NCBI RefSeq assembly: GCF_018446385.1
Contig: NC_056001.1
Span: 8,922,672 to 8,986,671, forward strand
DNA: 64,000 nt
Origin: Zingiber officinale
Lineage: Eukaryota; Streptophyta; Magnoliopsida; Zingiberales; Zingiberaceae
Direction: 5' to 3'
Below, in pieces: positions 46,076 through 56,992 of the stretch. A program made the translations under genes and the position numbers. Below the pieces are notes generated by a model. It saw only the letters and a program-made list of their open reading frames with translations, searched no databases and was not told where the DNA came from. Position 1 is the first letter of the stretch. Each line of letters begins with the position of its first letter.

Positions 46076-46192
46076 CAGCAGTACTTTTTCAATTGGTTGC
46101 TGAATGGTAACGGGTGTTATTGAACTCGCGAGTTTGGCTAACTCGTCTGCTGCTTGGTTCTCCGTTCGGGGGATCTTCTGTATAAGAACCTC

Positions 46193-46532
46193 TCAGAAAG
46201 TAGCTTTGAACTTTTCAAAGGCCTCAACGTAGAGTTTAAGCCGAACACTATTGATTTCAAAGGTGCCAGAAAGTTGTTGAGCGGCCAACTGCGAATCCGA
46301 ATAGAGAGTCACCCGACCGGCACTCACATGCCGGGCTGCCTGCAATCCGGCTATATGCTTCGTTGTTGGTAGCCTGGTAATCCAGCCGGACGGATAGGTG
46401 CATCTTTTCTTCCTGAGGTGAGAGTAGTAAGATTCCGATCCCACTTCCGAGCCGAGTGGAGGATCCATCCACATATATTCTCCACATAGCTTCCTGCTCT
46501 GGCCTTTGCACTTCAGTCACAAAATCAGCCAA
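46193..46532 (-). pseudogene. RNase H segment of Tat-B pol, frameshifted
   Basis: 46532 leftwards reads MADFVTEVQ...WRIYVDGSSTRLGSGIG...LDYQATNNEA, the start of RNase H with its first aspartate (YVDGSS) and the NEA glutamate. The continuation GLQAARHVSAGRVTLYSDSQLAAQQL, with the third acidic residue, is in another frame. A frameshift with loss of a few residues therefore falls right after NEA (about 46360-46370). Another stop separates it from integrase near 46193. Confidence 0.8.
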
Positions 46533-46565
46533 GGATTGGGCTTTGATCGCCGAGCGGGGCTGATA

Positions 46566-48920
46566 TTAGATGTCAAATTCACTTAATTCTGTCGTCCACT
46601 TGATGAGTCGTCCGGACGCTTCTGGATTCAACAGTACTCTTCCGAGTGGACTGTTCGTCCGGACAATGATGGTGTGAGCCAAGAAATACGGTCGAAGGCG
46701 CCGAGCGGCTAGAACCAAAGCAAAGGCCAACTTCTCGAGGCCCGTGTAACGAGATTCAGCATCTTTCAAAATGTGGCTTAAAAAGTACACCGGCCGCTCT
46801 TCGCCGCTCGCCTTCACAAGTGCCGAGCCTACAGCATGCTCAGTTGACGACAAATAAATATAAAGTGACTCACCCCCGATCGGCTTGGCTAGCACTGGCA
46901 GAGAATTAAGATATGTCTTCAATTCTCCGAACGCTCGGTCACATTCTTCGTCCCACTGGAACTTAGTAGCCTTGCGCAGGATCTTGAAGAATGGAAGGCT
47001 CCGGTCGGCGGTTTTGGAGATGAATCTGGACAAAGCAGTTATCCGACCGGTCAGCCGTTGTACTTCCCTTGTATTTCTTGGGGGCGGCATGTCTTGCAGA
47101 GCTTTCACCTTGTTGGGATTTGCTTCGATTCCCCGCTCGGTCACTATGTACCCCAAGAAACGCCCTCCTTTTGCTCCGAACAGGCACTTCTGGGGATTTA
47201 GCTTGACTCCATATTTGCGCAGTGTTCGGAAGGTTTCTTCCATATCCTTGAGAAGATCGGCCTCTCGGACAGACTTAATGAGAATATCATCCACATAGAC
47301 TTCCAGATTACGCCCGATCTGCTTCTTGAACACTTTGTTCATCAAGCGTTGATAGGTGGCCCCGGCATTCTTCAATCCGAACGACATCACATTATAGCAA
47401 TATGTGCCGTCGGCCGTTACGAAGCTTACTTTTTCTTGATAGGCGTCAAGCATGCAAATTAATTCGCAGCCGGCCGTAGAGTCCACCAACTGATCTATCC
47501 TGGGCAGGGGATAAAAATCTTTGGGGCATGCTTTGTTTAAATCCCGAAAGTCGATGCAGACTCTCCACCTGCCGCCCGGCTTGGAGACTAATACTACGTT
47601 AGCCAGCCAGCTCGGGAACTGCACTTCTCGTATGTGGCCGGTCTCCAGAAGTTTCTCTACTTCCGCCCGGATGATGGCGTTCTGCTCGGCACTGAAATCC
47701 CTTTTCCTCCGCTTCACTGGCCGAGCGTCCGGTCGGACATGCAATTCATGCTGCGCCAGGCTCGATGAAATTCCGGACAACTCATGCGTCGACCAGACGA
47801 AGACATCATGATTTCGTTGGAGGCATTGGATCAGTTCCTCCTTTTGCTCCTCCTTCAGATCAGAGGCGATAAAAGTCGTGGCCTCCGATCGGGTCGGATG
47901 AATCTGAACCTCCTCCTTTGCATCATAAATTAAAGCAGGAAGTTTCTCGGTAATGGCATTTACCTCGATTCGAGGCGCCTTCCGAGCAGAGGTGGATTCT
48001 GCTAGGACCATCTCGATATAGCATCGCCGAGCTGCTAACTGATCCCCCCGTACTTCTCCCACTTTGTCTTCGACGGGGAACTTCATCTTCTGGTGGAAGG
48101 TTGAGACGATGGCTCGGAATTCGCTAAGCATCGGTCGTCCCAAAATGACGTTGTAGGACGAAGGAGAGTCGACCACCACGAAGTTTATTGTCCTGGTCCT
48201 TCTGAGCGGCTCCTCTCCCAGCGAAGTAGCCAGCCGGATCTGTCCAACCGGCTGGACCTCGTTGCCCGTAAACCCATAGAGCGGGGTGGTCATGGGCAGC
48301 AGCTCGGCTCGATCAATTTGCAGCTGATCGAACGCCTTCTTGAATATGATGTTGACCGAGCTCCCTGTGTCAACAAATATGCGGTGAATAGTGTAATTTG
48401 CTATTACCGCTTTAATGAGCAGAGCGTCGTCGTGGGGCACTTCAACTCCCTCTAAGTCTCCGGGCCCGAAAGTGATTTCTGGTCCACTTGCCCGTTCTTG
48501 GCTACAGCCGACTGCGTGGATCTGCAACTGCCGGACGCCCGCCTTTCTGGCTCGGTTGGAGTCTCCTCCGGTTGGCCCACCAGCAATAACGTTGATCTCA
48601 CCTCGGGAAGTATTGCTTCTATTTTCCTCTTCCCGAGCGGACGGCCGGGACCGCTCTTTGGACGCTCGACGATTCTCCTGTCTTGGGGATCGGTGCCGAT
48701 CGGGCGTCTGGTGATGTTGCCTCTCGGTGCGGGTCCGGTCAGCTTCATGGGTCCTTTGTCTCCTGTCGATGGGAGGAGACCGTCGTTCGGCTTTCCTGGG
48801 AACGGGATTAGCCACGAAGGGAAGACTTCGACAATCCCTCGTGTTATGCGTATCCGTCTGGTGGAAGGAGCAGAACATAGGGGTCCACCTCTTCTTTGGT
48901 TTGGGCCGAGCGGCAGCCAC
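46566..48920 (-). pseudogene. Gag C-terminus, protease and reverse transcriptase of Tat-B
   Basis: A 784-residue open segment. It starts in the Tat-type zinc knuckle C17-x2-H20-x4-H25-x4-C30 (CSFHQTDTHNTRDC). After an arginine-rich linker comes the aspartic protease (IFVDTGSSVN, D184), then RT with VCIDFRDLNKACPKDFYPLP, LDAY (490-493) and YVDD (541-544), and the RT/RNase H connection. Compared with the usual DAYSGYHQI... stretch, about a dozen residues are missing in frame between LDAY and QEKVSFV, which should disable the polymerase. It stops at LSEFDI just before RNase H. RT would copy element RNA to DNA in the particle. Confidence 0.87.
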
Positions 48921-49858
48921 TTCTTGTACATGCGATCTGGTGTGGGGGATCGGATTGCTTCGGCCCTCGGTCCTCGTGGTGGCTGCTGAGCGGCATGCTG
49001 TTTCCGCTCGGCCTGAACAGGTGCCCGCTCGGTTGGAGTTTCCTTTTTCCGAGCGGCTTGCGCTTCTTCCACATTTATGTATTCGTTGGCCCGATGCAGC
49101 ATTTGATCATAATCTCGGGGCGGCTTTCGGATGAGCGATCGGAAGAAGTCCCCATCTACAAGGCCTTGCGTGAAGGCATTCATCATCGTCTCCGATGTGG
49201 CTGTTGGGATATCCATCGCCACTTGGTTGAACCGCTGAATGTAAGCTCGAAGCGATTCTCTCGGCTCTTGTTTGATGGCGAACAAGCTGACACTTGTCTT
49301 CTGATAACGCCGACTGCTAGCGAAGTGGTGGAGGAAGGCCGCTCGGAAGTCCTTAAAGCTAGCGATGGATCCGTCCGCCTCCGAAACCACCGCTTGAGCC
49401 GATCCGAGAGAGTTGTAAGGAAAACGCGGCACTTTACTCCATCATGATGGAGTGTAGCTGTGTTATCAAACTTACCCAGATGATCATCCGGGTCCGTTGT
49501 TCCGTTGTACTCGCCGATCGTCGGAGGCACGTAGTGCTGGGTAGAGGGTCTCGTAGAATAGCCTCCGAGAATTGGCGATTGATCCGCCGGAGATGAGTCC
49601 GCCGGAGCTTTCCTTTACATCCCGCCTGGCATTTCGTCTCAAGAAGAGCCTCTATCTCCGAGTGGCGCGTGGGTGCGAAATAAGGCCCGGTGGAATGCGA
49701 CGGTGGTCGGAGGTGCTTCGGCCGCCCGACGCAGATGTTGCTTGTTGCTCCTGCCGTTCGGCTTGCGCTTTGTTCCACAAGTTTGGCGGCCCTTATCTCG
49801 ACTAGAGCTTGAGTTCTTCCGTCGAAAGCGCCACCGTGTTGTCGTCCACCTCGTCCAT
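48921..49858 (-). pseudogene. Gag of Tat-B, multiply frameshifted
   Basis: The probable start ATG is at 49858 (MDEVDDNTVALSTEELKL), followed at once by TAG at 49802-49804. Later pieces lie in different frames: PPTIGEYNGTTDPDDHLGKF (near 49530), then the Ty3 gag core FLHHFASSRRYQKTS, LRAYIQRFNQVAMDIP, FFRSLIRKPPRDYDQML, EYINVEEAQAARKKE (49390-49030), before a switch into the pol-bearing frame near 48920. At least three breaks are visible. Gag would form the particle. Confidence 0.8.
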
Positions 49859-49880
49859 CGTTCTTGTTCGGATGCAGTGC

Positions 49881-49900
49881 GTTCCCACAGACGGTGCCAA
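49881..49900 (-). promoter_or_regulatory. Tat-B primer-binding region
   Basis: The minus strand reads TTGGCACCGTCTGTGGGAAC two bases inside the 5' LTR. It is the same class as in Tat-A, each with one change from TTGGCGCCGTCTGTGGGAA. Confidence 0.7.
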
Positions 49901-49902
49901 TT

Positions 49903-50607
49903 TGATCTGTCCGAACCGAGTCAACGGACACTGGGCACGTGGCGCTCCCTGCTGGATCCTCGAGCGCTCCGGCGAACCTGCAGCAAAACCGAGCCGGGAG
50001 GGGTGTCCCGGCGACGGCCCTCCGACGCTCAAGTCAGGCGAGGAATAACGAATAGGTGGCCTCAAGATGAAGATTTGCATACCTCCGGTGAAGAAATGGA
50101 GACCTTATATAGACCCCTCGAAGAAGACTGGGCGCGCCAGTCAAAGCAACCACCTGCCTTTGACCATGCCCAGGTATGGGTCTGTCAGAAGGGCCATGCC
50201 CAGATATGGATCTGTCAGGAAGACGTCTATGAGGCCATACTGCTACTGTATCAACCTTCCCATGATGTGACGGCAAGATCCTCCATCGTGTGATCTTGTG
50301 TACGGCCTAATCATCAGACATGCTTCTGCTGATATCCCATAACCCGAGCCGAGCGCATAGGCCACTCGGCCACCTTTGTACCCTCGCCCCTATCCTGGCC
50401 GAACGGACCACCCGATCGGCCCTTCGGTCCCAGCCGAGCGGACTTCCGCTCGGCCCTTCGATCTTCCTGCCTTGGCGTCGGAAACCCAAGCCCATGGATG
50501 GGTTATCTCTAGCTCCGCTCGGACCATTACCCGCTTGGCCAGCCTTCCATCCGTCCTTAGGTTGGGACCCTTCAGAAAGTGGGCCCCCCATTCTTACCGC
50601 CGAATCA
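49903..50607 (-). repeat. 5' LTR of Tat-B
   Basis: 705 bp, ends TGATCTGTCC and CGCCGAATCA. The minus-strand TATA (TATATAAGG) is near 50101-50110. It matches 40133-40840 almost throughout. Confidence 0.92.
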
Positions 50608-50945
50608 ACAATATAGGTGGTTGTTAATCCAATATAAGTGAAAGTGCACTAAATTTCTCTTTTGTTGAAGGCATTGTAGCCTCTTATAGACTTTGGAAGC
50701 TAAAAAATTATGTTATAACATTCTTGAAAAAGTTACTGTTGGCTGACGTGGCTTGGGGGCACCTCCAAAAGCATCCAGTGCACCTCTAAGTGGATAAAGT
50801 TTTATCCATATTGCAATGATCCGGATTTGAGTTCACCCGAACCTAACTCTGACTTTCTCCTCGACCAGATTTCCTCCTCGGCTTCTTATCTCTCAGATGT
50901 GTCGTGCGCGTCCTTTTCACTCCATCAGTATACTATCATGCCTCG

Positions 50946-51077
50946 AGGGTAAGGTTGTCCGAGGAAAATCGGACGACACCTCTCTTGTAACAGTGACAAT
51001 TGAAACCTAGATACATAAGTCACTCGATTATACAAGAATAATATCTACAGTCCACGCGATTGGAATCAAAACACAAC
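50946..51077. other. Flank of the hAT-type MITE
   Basis: GTAAGGTTGTCCGAGGAAAATCGG and similar words look like old LTR-element DNA. No gene. Confidence 0.3.
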
Positions 51078-51085
51078 AACACAAG

Positions 51086-51267
51086 TAGGGATGACAATTT
51101 CACTCGAATCCGATGGATAATCCGACATCCGACCCGAATGGAGGAGGATATGGAGGGAATTTTTATATCCGATTATAGTAAATGGGTATTTGGGTATGGG
51201 TATTTCGAGTATGGGTATGGAGACGGATGTGGTAAAATCCTACCCATACCCTACCCGATACACGATA

Positions 51268-51322
<55 letters not shown>

Positions 51323-51701
51323 TTATTTATTTATAAGCCTCATTTTTTATTGGGAAAGAAAAAACTTTAGCCCGTTTTTCGTCTTAGAAAAAAAACTTAG
51401 TTTGTCTCTTTATCCTGTTATCAACACGCATCTCATCTTCTTTTCCACGAAAAATGTTCACCCGATCGAAGGAGCGTGAGACGAGGAAGAGTTGACAAGT
51501 ACATTGAAATATTTTTTTTTTAAATGAGAATAATAGGGAATAATAGGATGATGGGTAGGATATGGATACCCGAAACTCCGACGGGTATGCGGATGAGTAT
51601 GAAAGTTAAATACCCGATGGGTATGAGGATGAGTATGAGTATAGATATAATAAATGGGGATGGGTACGGAGGATATGAAATCCTACCCATTGCCATCCCT
51701 A
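51086..51701. mobile_element. hAT-type MITE with 8-bp target-site duplication AACACAAG
   Basis: 616 bp with ends TAGGGATGACAAT and ATTGCCATCCCTA (near-perfect inverted repeats), flanked on both sides by AACACAAG (51078-51085, 51702-51709). The inner flanks are rich in GGGTATGGG/TACCCGA words in both orientations, and a (TA)n tract lies at 51271-51318. The 8-bp duplication and termini fit hAT. No transposase is encoded, so it is non-autonomous. Confidence 0.88.
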
Positions 51702-51709
51702 AACACAAG

Positions 51710-53419
51710 ATAATATACAACCCACACGGCTAGACCAAAAACACAACGGAAGACATAAGCAAAACACATAAACAACACAACTGACTACGAGCCGGCTAGA
51801 CTTGACACAACAACATCAACACAATTACAAGAAAGTCATAAGGCTAAACTTCGTATAAAAGATACATATCACACGTACAAATCTAAAACCAATAATGCAA
51901 GTGGAAGCAATAACGAAAGAAGTCGCTCAATATATGACATAAAACTGACGGATAGGATCTCCAAGTGACTCCATAAATCATCTACCTACTCCCTGGTGAA
52001 AAAAGAAACTAGTTCAAAAGGTGATGAGTGCAAGTGACTTAGTAGGTAATAGACAGATAGTGCATGAACATAATATATATATCTAGAAATTTAAAGGTAT
52101 ACAGTTTCATAGGAAAAAATTAATGAAATGACCCATAACTCCCTTCCTAAGACATCCAACATATAGCATACCACATTTACTTTAGACCCAAAGACAATTT
52201 CATCACATACAAACTTCAATTCTCAATATATATCTTTCGAATGAATTTTTTTTTTAAACTCCCAATGACAAAATATGAAAACATAAAATGAATAGTCTCC
52301 AACTCACACAATCAAAAGACTACATTTATTAACAGGCTCTTAAGCTCCTTGGACAGTGTGTTATGCATTCCATCTCATCTACTCAGTTACTCCACCTCTA
52401 CGTCCTCTATCACCTCCTTGGTGACATCTTCTACACCTATATCATTTACATTGTGAGTCTACTGACCTGTAAATATATTTCCCATAAGTAGGTACATGAT
52501 GAAAATAGAAAAGCAATATTTAAAACTAGGAATTATGAACATGAACTTTCTTTTACATTTTAACTTCAATCAAAATCAAGCATGCTATAATATCCATAAT
52601 AAAAGAACTTTAACCTCATTTACTAAGAGTACAAGTTGTATTTGATAACATACACAATAAGGAAAACTTTAATATAATCTACTATCAATAAGCATGGTGC
52701 ATTTGTGGTAACCTTTATTAGAGCACAATTATTCAGTGCATACTCATGACTCATTGGGAAGTACCTCTTGAGGGAAACTATATATCCATCTAGTCGAAAC
52801 CATCATACATTGCATTAACAGTTATGTTTGAAAAGACCCTCTCAGGAGATTATTCCAGAGCACCAATCCCGTATTATCACCACTTATTCACCAAAATTTT
52901 CAGTTATTCAAGTAGGAGATTCCTAACTTCAGCTTATCCTAACATATAGGAGATAACATGCATAGATCATACCATCAAGTCATACAAGAAAAATAATTGA
53001 ATAGACAACTTCTTTTTCATAACATAAACGAGAAAATCTACATAATTCATACCATCTAGTCGTAACAAGAAATAATCCAAAAACTAGAACCAGAAGTCAA
53101 CACAAAACCTCATGAAGAACTTGGGAACTTCTACAAAATTGTTTACACGCCTACCTCTCTTTCCTTTCCCAAAAGTCCATACTTACTAGACGAAATAATA
53201 CTTGCCAACATACATGCATAATAATTAATTGAACCTTTACGAAAAATGAGATATCATCACATGCTTACCCAATTATATCTTTATTTTGTTTCAATCTGAT
53301 CATGCATAGCTAGAGAAAACAAAAGAACAACTATTAAATCAACACCAATTTCCCTTACTTCCAAGTTCGTACTAGAATTTCAAACCAATATGAAGAAGTG
53401 ATCACAATATTGAAAACGA
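51710..53419. other. AT-rich DNA, no gene recognised
   Basis: Probably part of a Ty3-type LTR or internal region (GATGAGTGCAAGTGACTTAGTAGG, CACCTCCTTGGTGACATC), but I cannot define ends. Confidence 0.35.
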
Positions 53420-54240
53420 TACACATCCTACCAAATCTGTCACAAAGTTACTACTATCTTGAGAAAAGAAAGACGACTTCGAAATCGATTCTCACCCTTC
53501 AAGTCTATCCAGAAATCCGAATCCAATAGGCCACAAGTGAATCAACATCAAACTCAATTCACAGTCTTCCAAATTAATCCAGAATTCAAAACCAGTTTGC
53601 CAAAACCAATCAAATTCAAAATTTGCAAATCTGCTCAGAATTTAAAACCATTTTGCCAAATAGAACTACATCAAGTTTGGTTCATCACATCCAAATCTGT
53701 CCTGAAACCAAGCTACTTTGAAGAATGAAAACGACATTCCAAATCGAATCACAACCTTTGAAATCTATCCACTAAATCTGCAGCCAATACAAGAAGTGAA
53801 AACACACACGAAATAGAGTTCACCTTCAAATTTGTTCCAAAATTTCTGTAGCCAGTGCAAGGAGAATATGCACAACGAAATTAATACAACACCTTCGAAT
53901 CTGTCCAAATAAATCTGAAACTGACAAAGAATTAAGCAAACAGATCACAACCCAAGCATCAATCTTGTTCGATCCAGCAAACTAAAACCATTCCACACAA
54001 TTTTCTACTAGTGATGTCCCAAAACATGTGTTATCAGAAAAAAAAAATACAACATCAAATAAACTCAATCATACACTCATAAAATCTGCTGCAAGAAAAT
54101 CGGAACCAATAAGAAGAAACAATACAACATCAAAATGGTTTTGCACTATACCAAATCTGCTGCAAATAAAACCAAATTGCTGCAAATAAAACCAAATTCC
54201 CTTATGCAGAAATATTACAACCTCGAAATCAATTTGTCTA
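53420..54240. repeat. Degenerate tandem array with CAAATCTG(C/T)C core
   Basis: Imperfect units of roughly 60-75 bp built from AAATCTGTCCA, GAAACCA and AACACATC/ACAACATC words, blurring into each other. Frames through it are not convincing genes. Confidence 0.55.
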
Positions 54241-55537
54241 CTATTAAATTTGCTGATAGTTTGCGGAAGAATGAGTAGATTATCAAATTCAAAACCCCGT
54301 CGGTCGCGAAAGTATGTTGCTTGTGGCATCGTCCACTGAGGAGATCGTCGGCATGGAGACGTCGGTCGACCGAGGCTTAGGGCATGGGTTGTGGTGGCGG
54401 AGAGGAGGAGGATCATTATGAGAGGGGTGAGGGAATGAAGTGGGAATTAGGTTTAGGTTATATTACCAATGTATAATTAAATCTCAACCTTAGATTAATT
54501 GAATCAACCCCTATTCATATCCGAACTCATATACTAAGAAAGTAAGGAATAAGTGAAGATCTACAAATGTAATGCTCATAACTATAAGAGCAACATATAT
54601 GACATATACATACTACCAATAAGTAATCCAGTGTCGATGAACATGCAACAAATATATCTCAAGCATATGTAAACATATCACAGTCACAAATATATAATAC
54701 AATAGCAGCATACGCAATCACATATCATATGCATAACTTGGTCACTCTCACCCACCCCCCAGCTACCACCACTCCTGTATGGTCGAGAAATCGGGACAAT
54801 GACAATTGTACACACTGCCAACAGTCACTACTCCTGAGTAATGCGAATGGACAGTCTGATGAGTAGCTATCTAGTTACATAGCAACGGGGTCTCTACTGC
54901 TAGCAATTCTAGCTAACACTACCCTTGAGTGAAGTGAGTTGGGCACGTCAAGACAAGCTACACTCACTCCAAGCACACTACTCTGAGTAGCGGAGTGAGC
55001 AACAACGGCCGACGACTCCCTCAACCACAAGGGAGACATAGTTGCCAACATTCATGAAATGCTCTGATGAGCAATATGCAAATAATCATTACCATAGATA
55101 TAGCAAACAGCTATACCACAGTATCCTCAAAATATAAAAAAAGTATCTTAGAGACTTTTTTCTTATTAACTCTTAACTTGGAATTTTCCTTTGCTTCTTA
55201 GAATTATATTAACATGTTACTAAAAATTTACTTATTTATTGAGACAATATCTAGAAAGGGTTGATTTGAAGATGAGGAATTATCTCATTCACTCGCTTTC
55301 TTCCTTTCTGTCTTTAGCTTAGTACAATAGAAAACTTTTTTATTTTCATTTGTTGAAACACTTCCAAACAATAAAATATTTTTCAATTGATATCAGATCT
55401 ATAACCAGCATGTCCAGTATATATATACAACAATAAATGTAAATAAATAAAATATCCAATATCTACTAAATATCATAGATGGCCAATGAGAGATTATATA
55501 GATATGGAATCGATCATCTCAAAAATCAAGCAACCAA
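54241..55537. other. LTR-like intergenic DNA
   Basis: 54765-55090 has the CTACTCCTGAGTA/GTCGACGACTCCCTC word pattern common in plant Ty3 LTRs. No gene or clear ends. Confidence 0.35.
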
Positions 55538-55938
55538 GTATCTGTTGGAACTCCGTGATAGTTTTGATGTGATTAACCAAGTCAGGTTAGGTCATGTTAG
55601 TATTTGATCTCTGTGTCTAAGTGTGCAGGAGCTTAGGAGCGCAGAAAGTCGAGCGGAAGACGCAGCTAGCGAGAAGGATGGCACAGGAAGAGAGTCGACG
55701 GGCTCAGTGCATCCGAGGGACGAGGTGCTGCAGAAGAGTATACCGATGGACGAGAAGGACGTGCGTGGTGGTCCGAGGAACGAGAAGCCGAGGAGGAAGT
55801 CTACTTAAGAAAAAGGTCAGAAATTGGGTTCGGCTGAGCCCTATTCCGAATGGACAAAATCACACAGGCGATCGGAGCATCAAGAGAGCCAAAAGGGAGC
55901 TGCGGAGCTGCTGGAGACGCCCTCAGTGGAGTTAAAGG

Positions 55939-56932
55939 TGTTGGAACCCCAAGGTTGTTTTGGTGTGATCAACAAGTTAAGTTAGGTCCTGTTTGTTTCT
56001 AACCTTGTGTCTAAGTGTGCAGGAGCTTAGGAACACAGGTAGTCGAGCGGAAGACGCAGCTAGCGAGAAGGACGGTAGTCCGAGGGATGAGGTGCTGCGG
56101 AAGAGTACCCCGGTGGACGAGAAGGAAGCGTGCGGTGGTTCCGAGGGATGAAAGCCGGAGCGGAAGATTACTCGAGGAGCAAGAGACGCAGCTAGCGAGA
56201 AGGTCGGCACGAGGTGCGACCGAGGGACGAAGACTGCGGATGAGTACGCTGGTGGATGAGAAGGAAACACGCAACGATTCCGAGGGACGAGAAGCCGGAG
56301 CGGAAGGCTGCTCGAGAAGACCGGAAGTTGGGTTCGGGTGAGCCCTTTTCCGGATGGCAGAGATCACCCAAGTGAGCGGATCCGGAGGAGAAGAACCGGA
56401 CCGAGGCGGGACTGAACCAGAGAAGAAGTCCCGGATGAAAAAGTCAACAACTGTTGACTTTGGGCTCCGGGGCGCCCGGAGCAGTAAAATTGACCAGATC
56501 GAGTTTTGACTCGATCTGAACGTTGGGGGATAAGTTTTATCCCCCCAGGGCGCTCGGAACCATTCTAGGCACTCCGACCAAGGCTATAAATATAGCCTTG
56601 GCCCAGAAGCTTTTGAATGAACTAAAAATTGTAATTCCAAATACTTGTGCACTTCTGTTATAGTTTAGCTTCTGTTTTCTGCGCTACATTGCTGTACGAG
56701 GCTTCTCCGCCTGAAGGAGATTTTTAGTGAGCTTAATCTTCCTTGGATTAACAACCACATCGGTTGTAACCAAGTAAACCTTGTGTGCCACGCTTTTTCT
56801 TTATGCTTTTAATTTATCAGCTTACTTTATTATTTATGCAAGTGTTAGTTTAAAGAGTTCGAGGAGGGTTTGTCTTTTTCTGTTTGCAGGATATCCAGCA
56901 ACCCCCTCCTAGCCGGCCGCAACGGTCCTACA
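55939..56932 (+). repeat. 5' LTR of the second gag-only element
   Basis: 994 bp, TGTTGGAACCCC to GGTCCTACA. GGGGCGCCCGGAGC (near 56470) and GGGCGCTCGG (near 56548) lie upstream of the TATA GGCTATAAATATAGCC (near 56583). Confidence 0.9.
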
Positions 56933-56934
56933 AG

Positions 56935-56946
56935 TGGTATCAGAGC
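56935..56946 (+). promoter_or_regulatory. Primer-binding site (initiator tRNA-Met type)
   Basis: TGGTATCAGAGC lies two bases after the LTR end, as in the first gag-only element. Confidence 0.92.
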
Positions 56947-56992
56947 ATAGTACGCCTCAGAAGGACTAACCGCCATCTGAAGCAACAAAACA

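Larger units (their letters stand above)
40133..50607 (-). mobile_element. Tat-B: complete Tat-lineage Ty3/gypsy retrotransposon with an antisense gene
   Basis: A 10475-bp element with LTRs of 708 and 705 bp and target-site duplication ACAAT. Minus-strand order: 5' LTR (49903-50607), primer site (49881-49900), gag, protease, RT, RNase H, integrase, a 58-bp tandem array, an antisense spliced gene on the plus strand, polypurine tract, 3' LTR (40133-40840). By eye the LTRs differ at only about a dozen positions, suggesting a recent insertion, yet gag-pol has several breaks and an RT deletion, so it was probably mobilised in trans or decayed quickly. Tat-A has the same plan without pol. Confidence 0.93.
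39973..50945 (-). mobile_element. LTR copy C2, split by Tat-B
   Basis: Two parts, 39973-40132 (starting TGTTGGACCGTCATAGACC) and 50608-about 50945, together match C1, including CTTGCTTTCTATTTAGCAAG, GCCTCTTATAG and GATCCGGA(G/T)TTGAGTTCACCCG. The Tat-B insertion duplicated ACAAT. The far end is lost near 50945. Confidence 0.65.

Noticed and set aside
44804-48920. Integrated pararetrovirus
   Set aside because: The DTG protease, YVDD RT, HHCC/DDE integrase, flanking LTRs and 5-bp duplication identify a Ty3/gypsy Tat element; no movement or coat protein is seen.
56011-56367. Minus-strand frame of 118 codons in the LTR, repeated at 58576-58932
   Set aside because: It is opposite-strand sequence of both LTRs of one element and lacks any protein feature.
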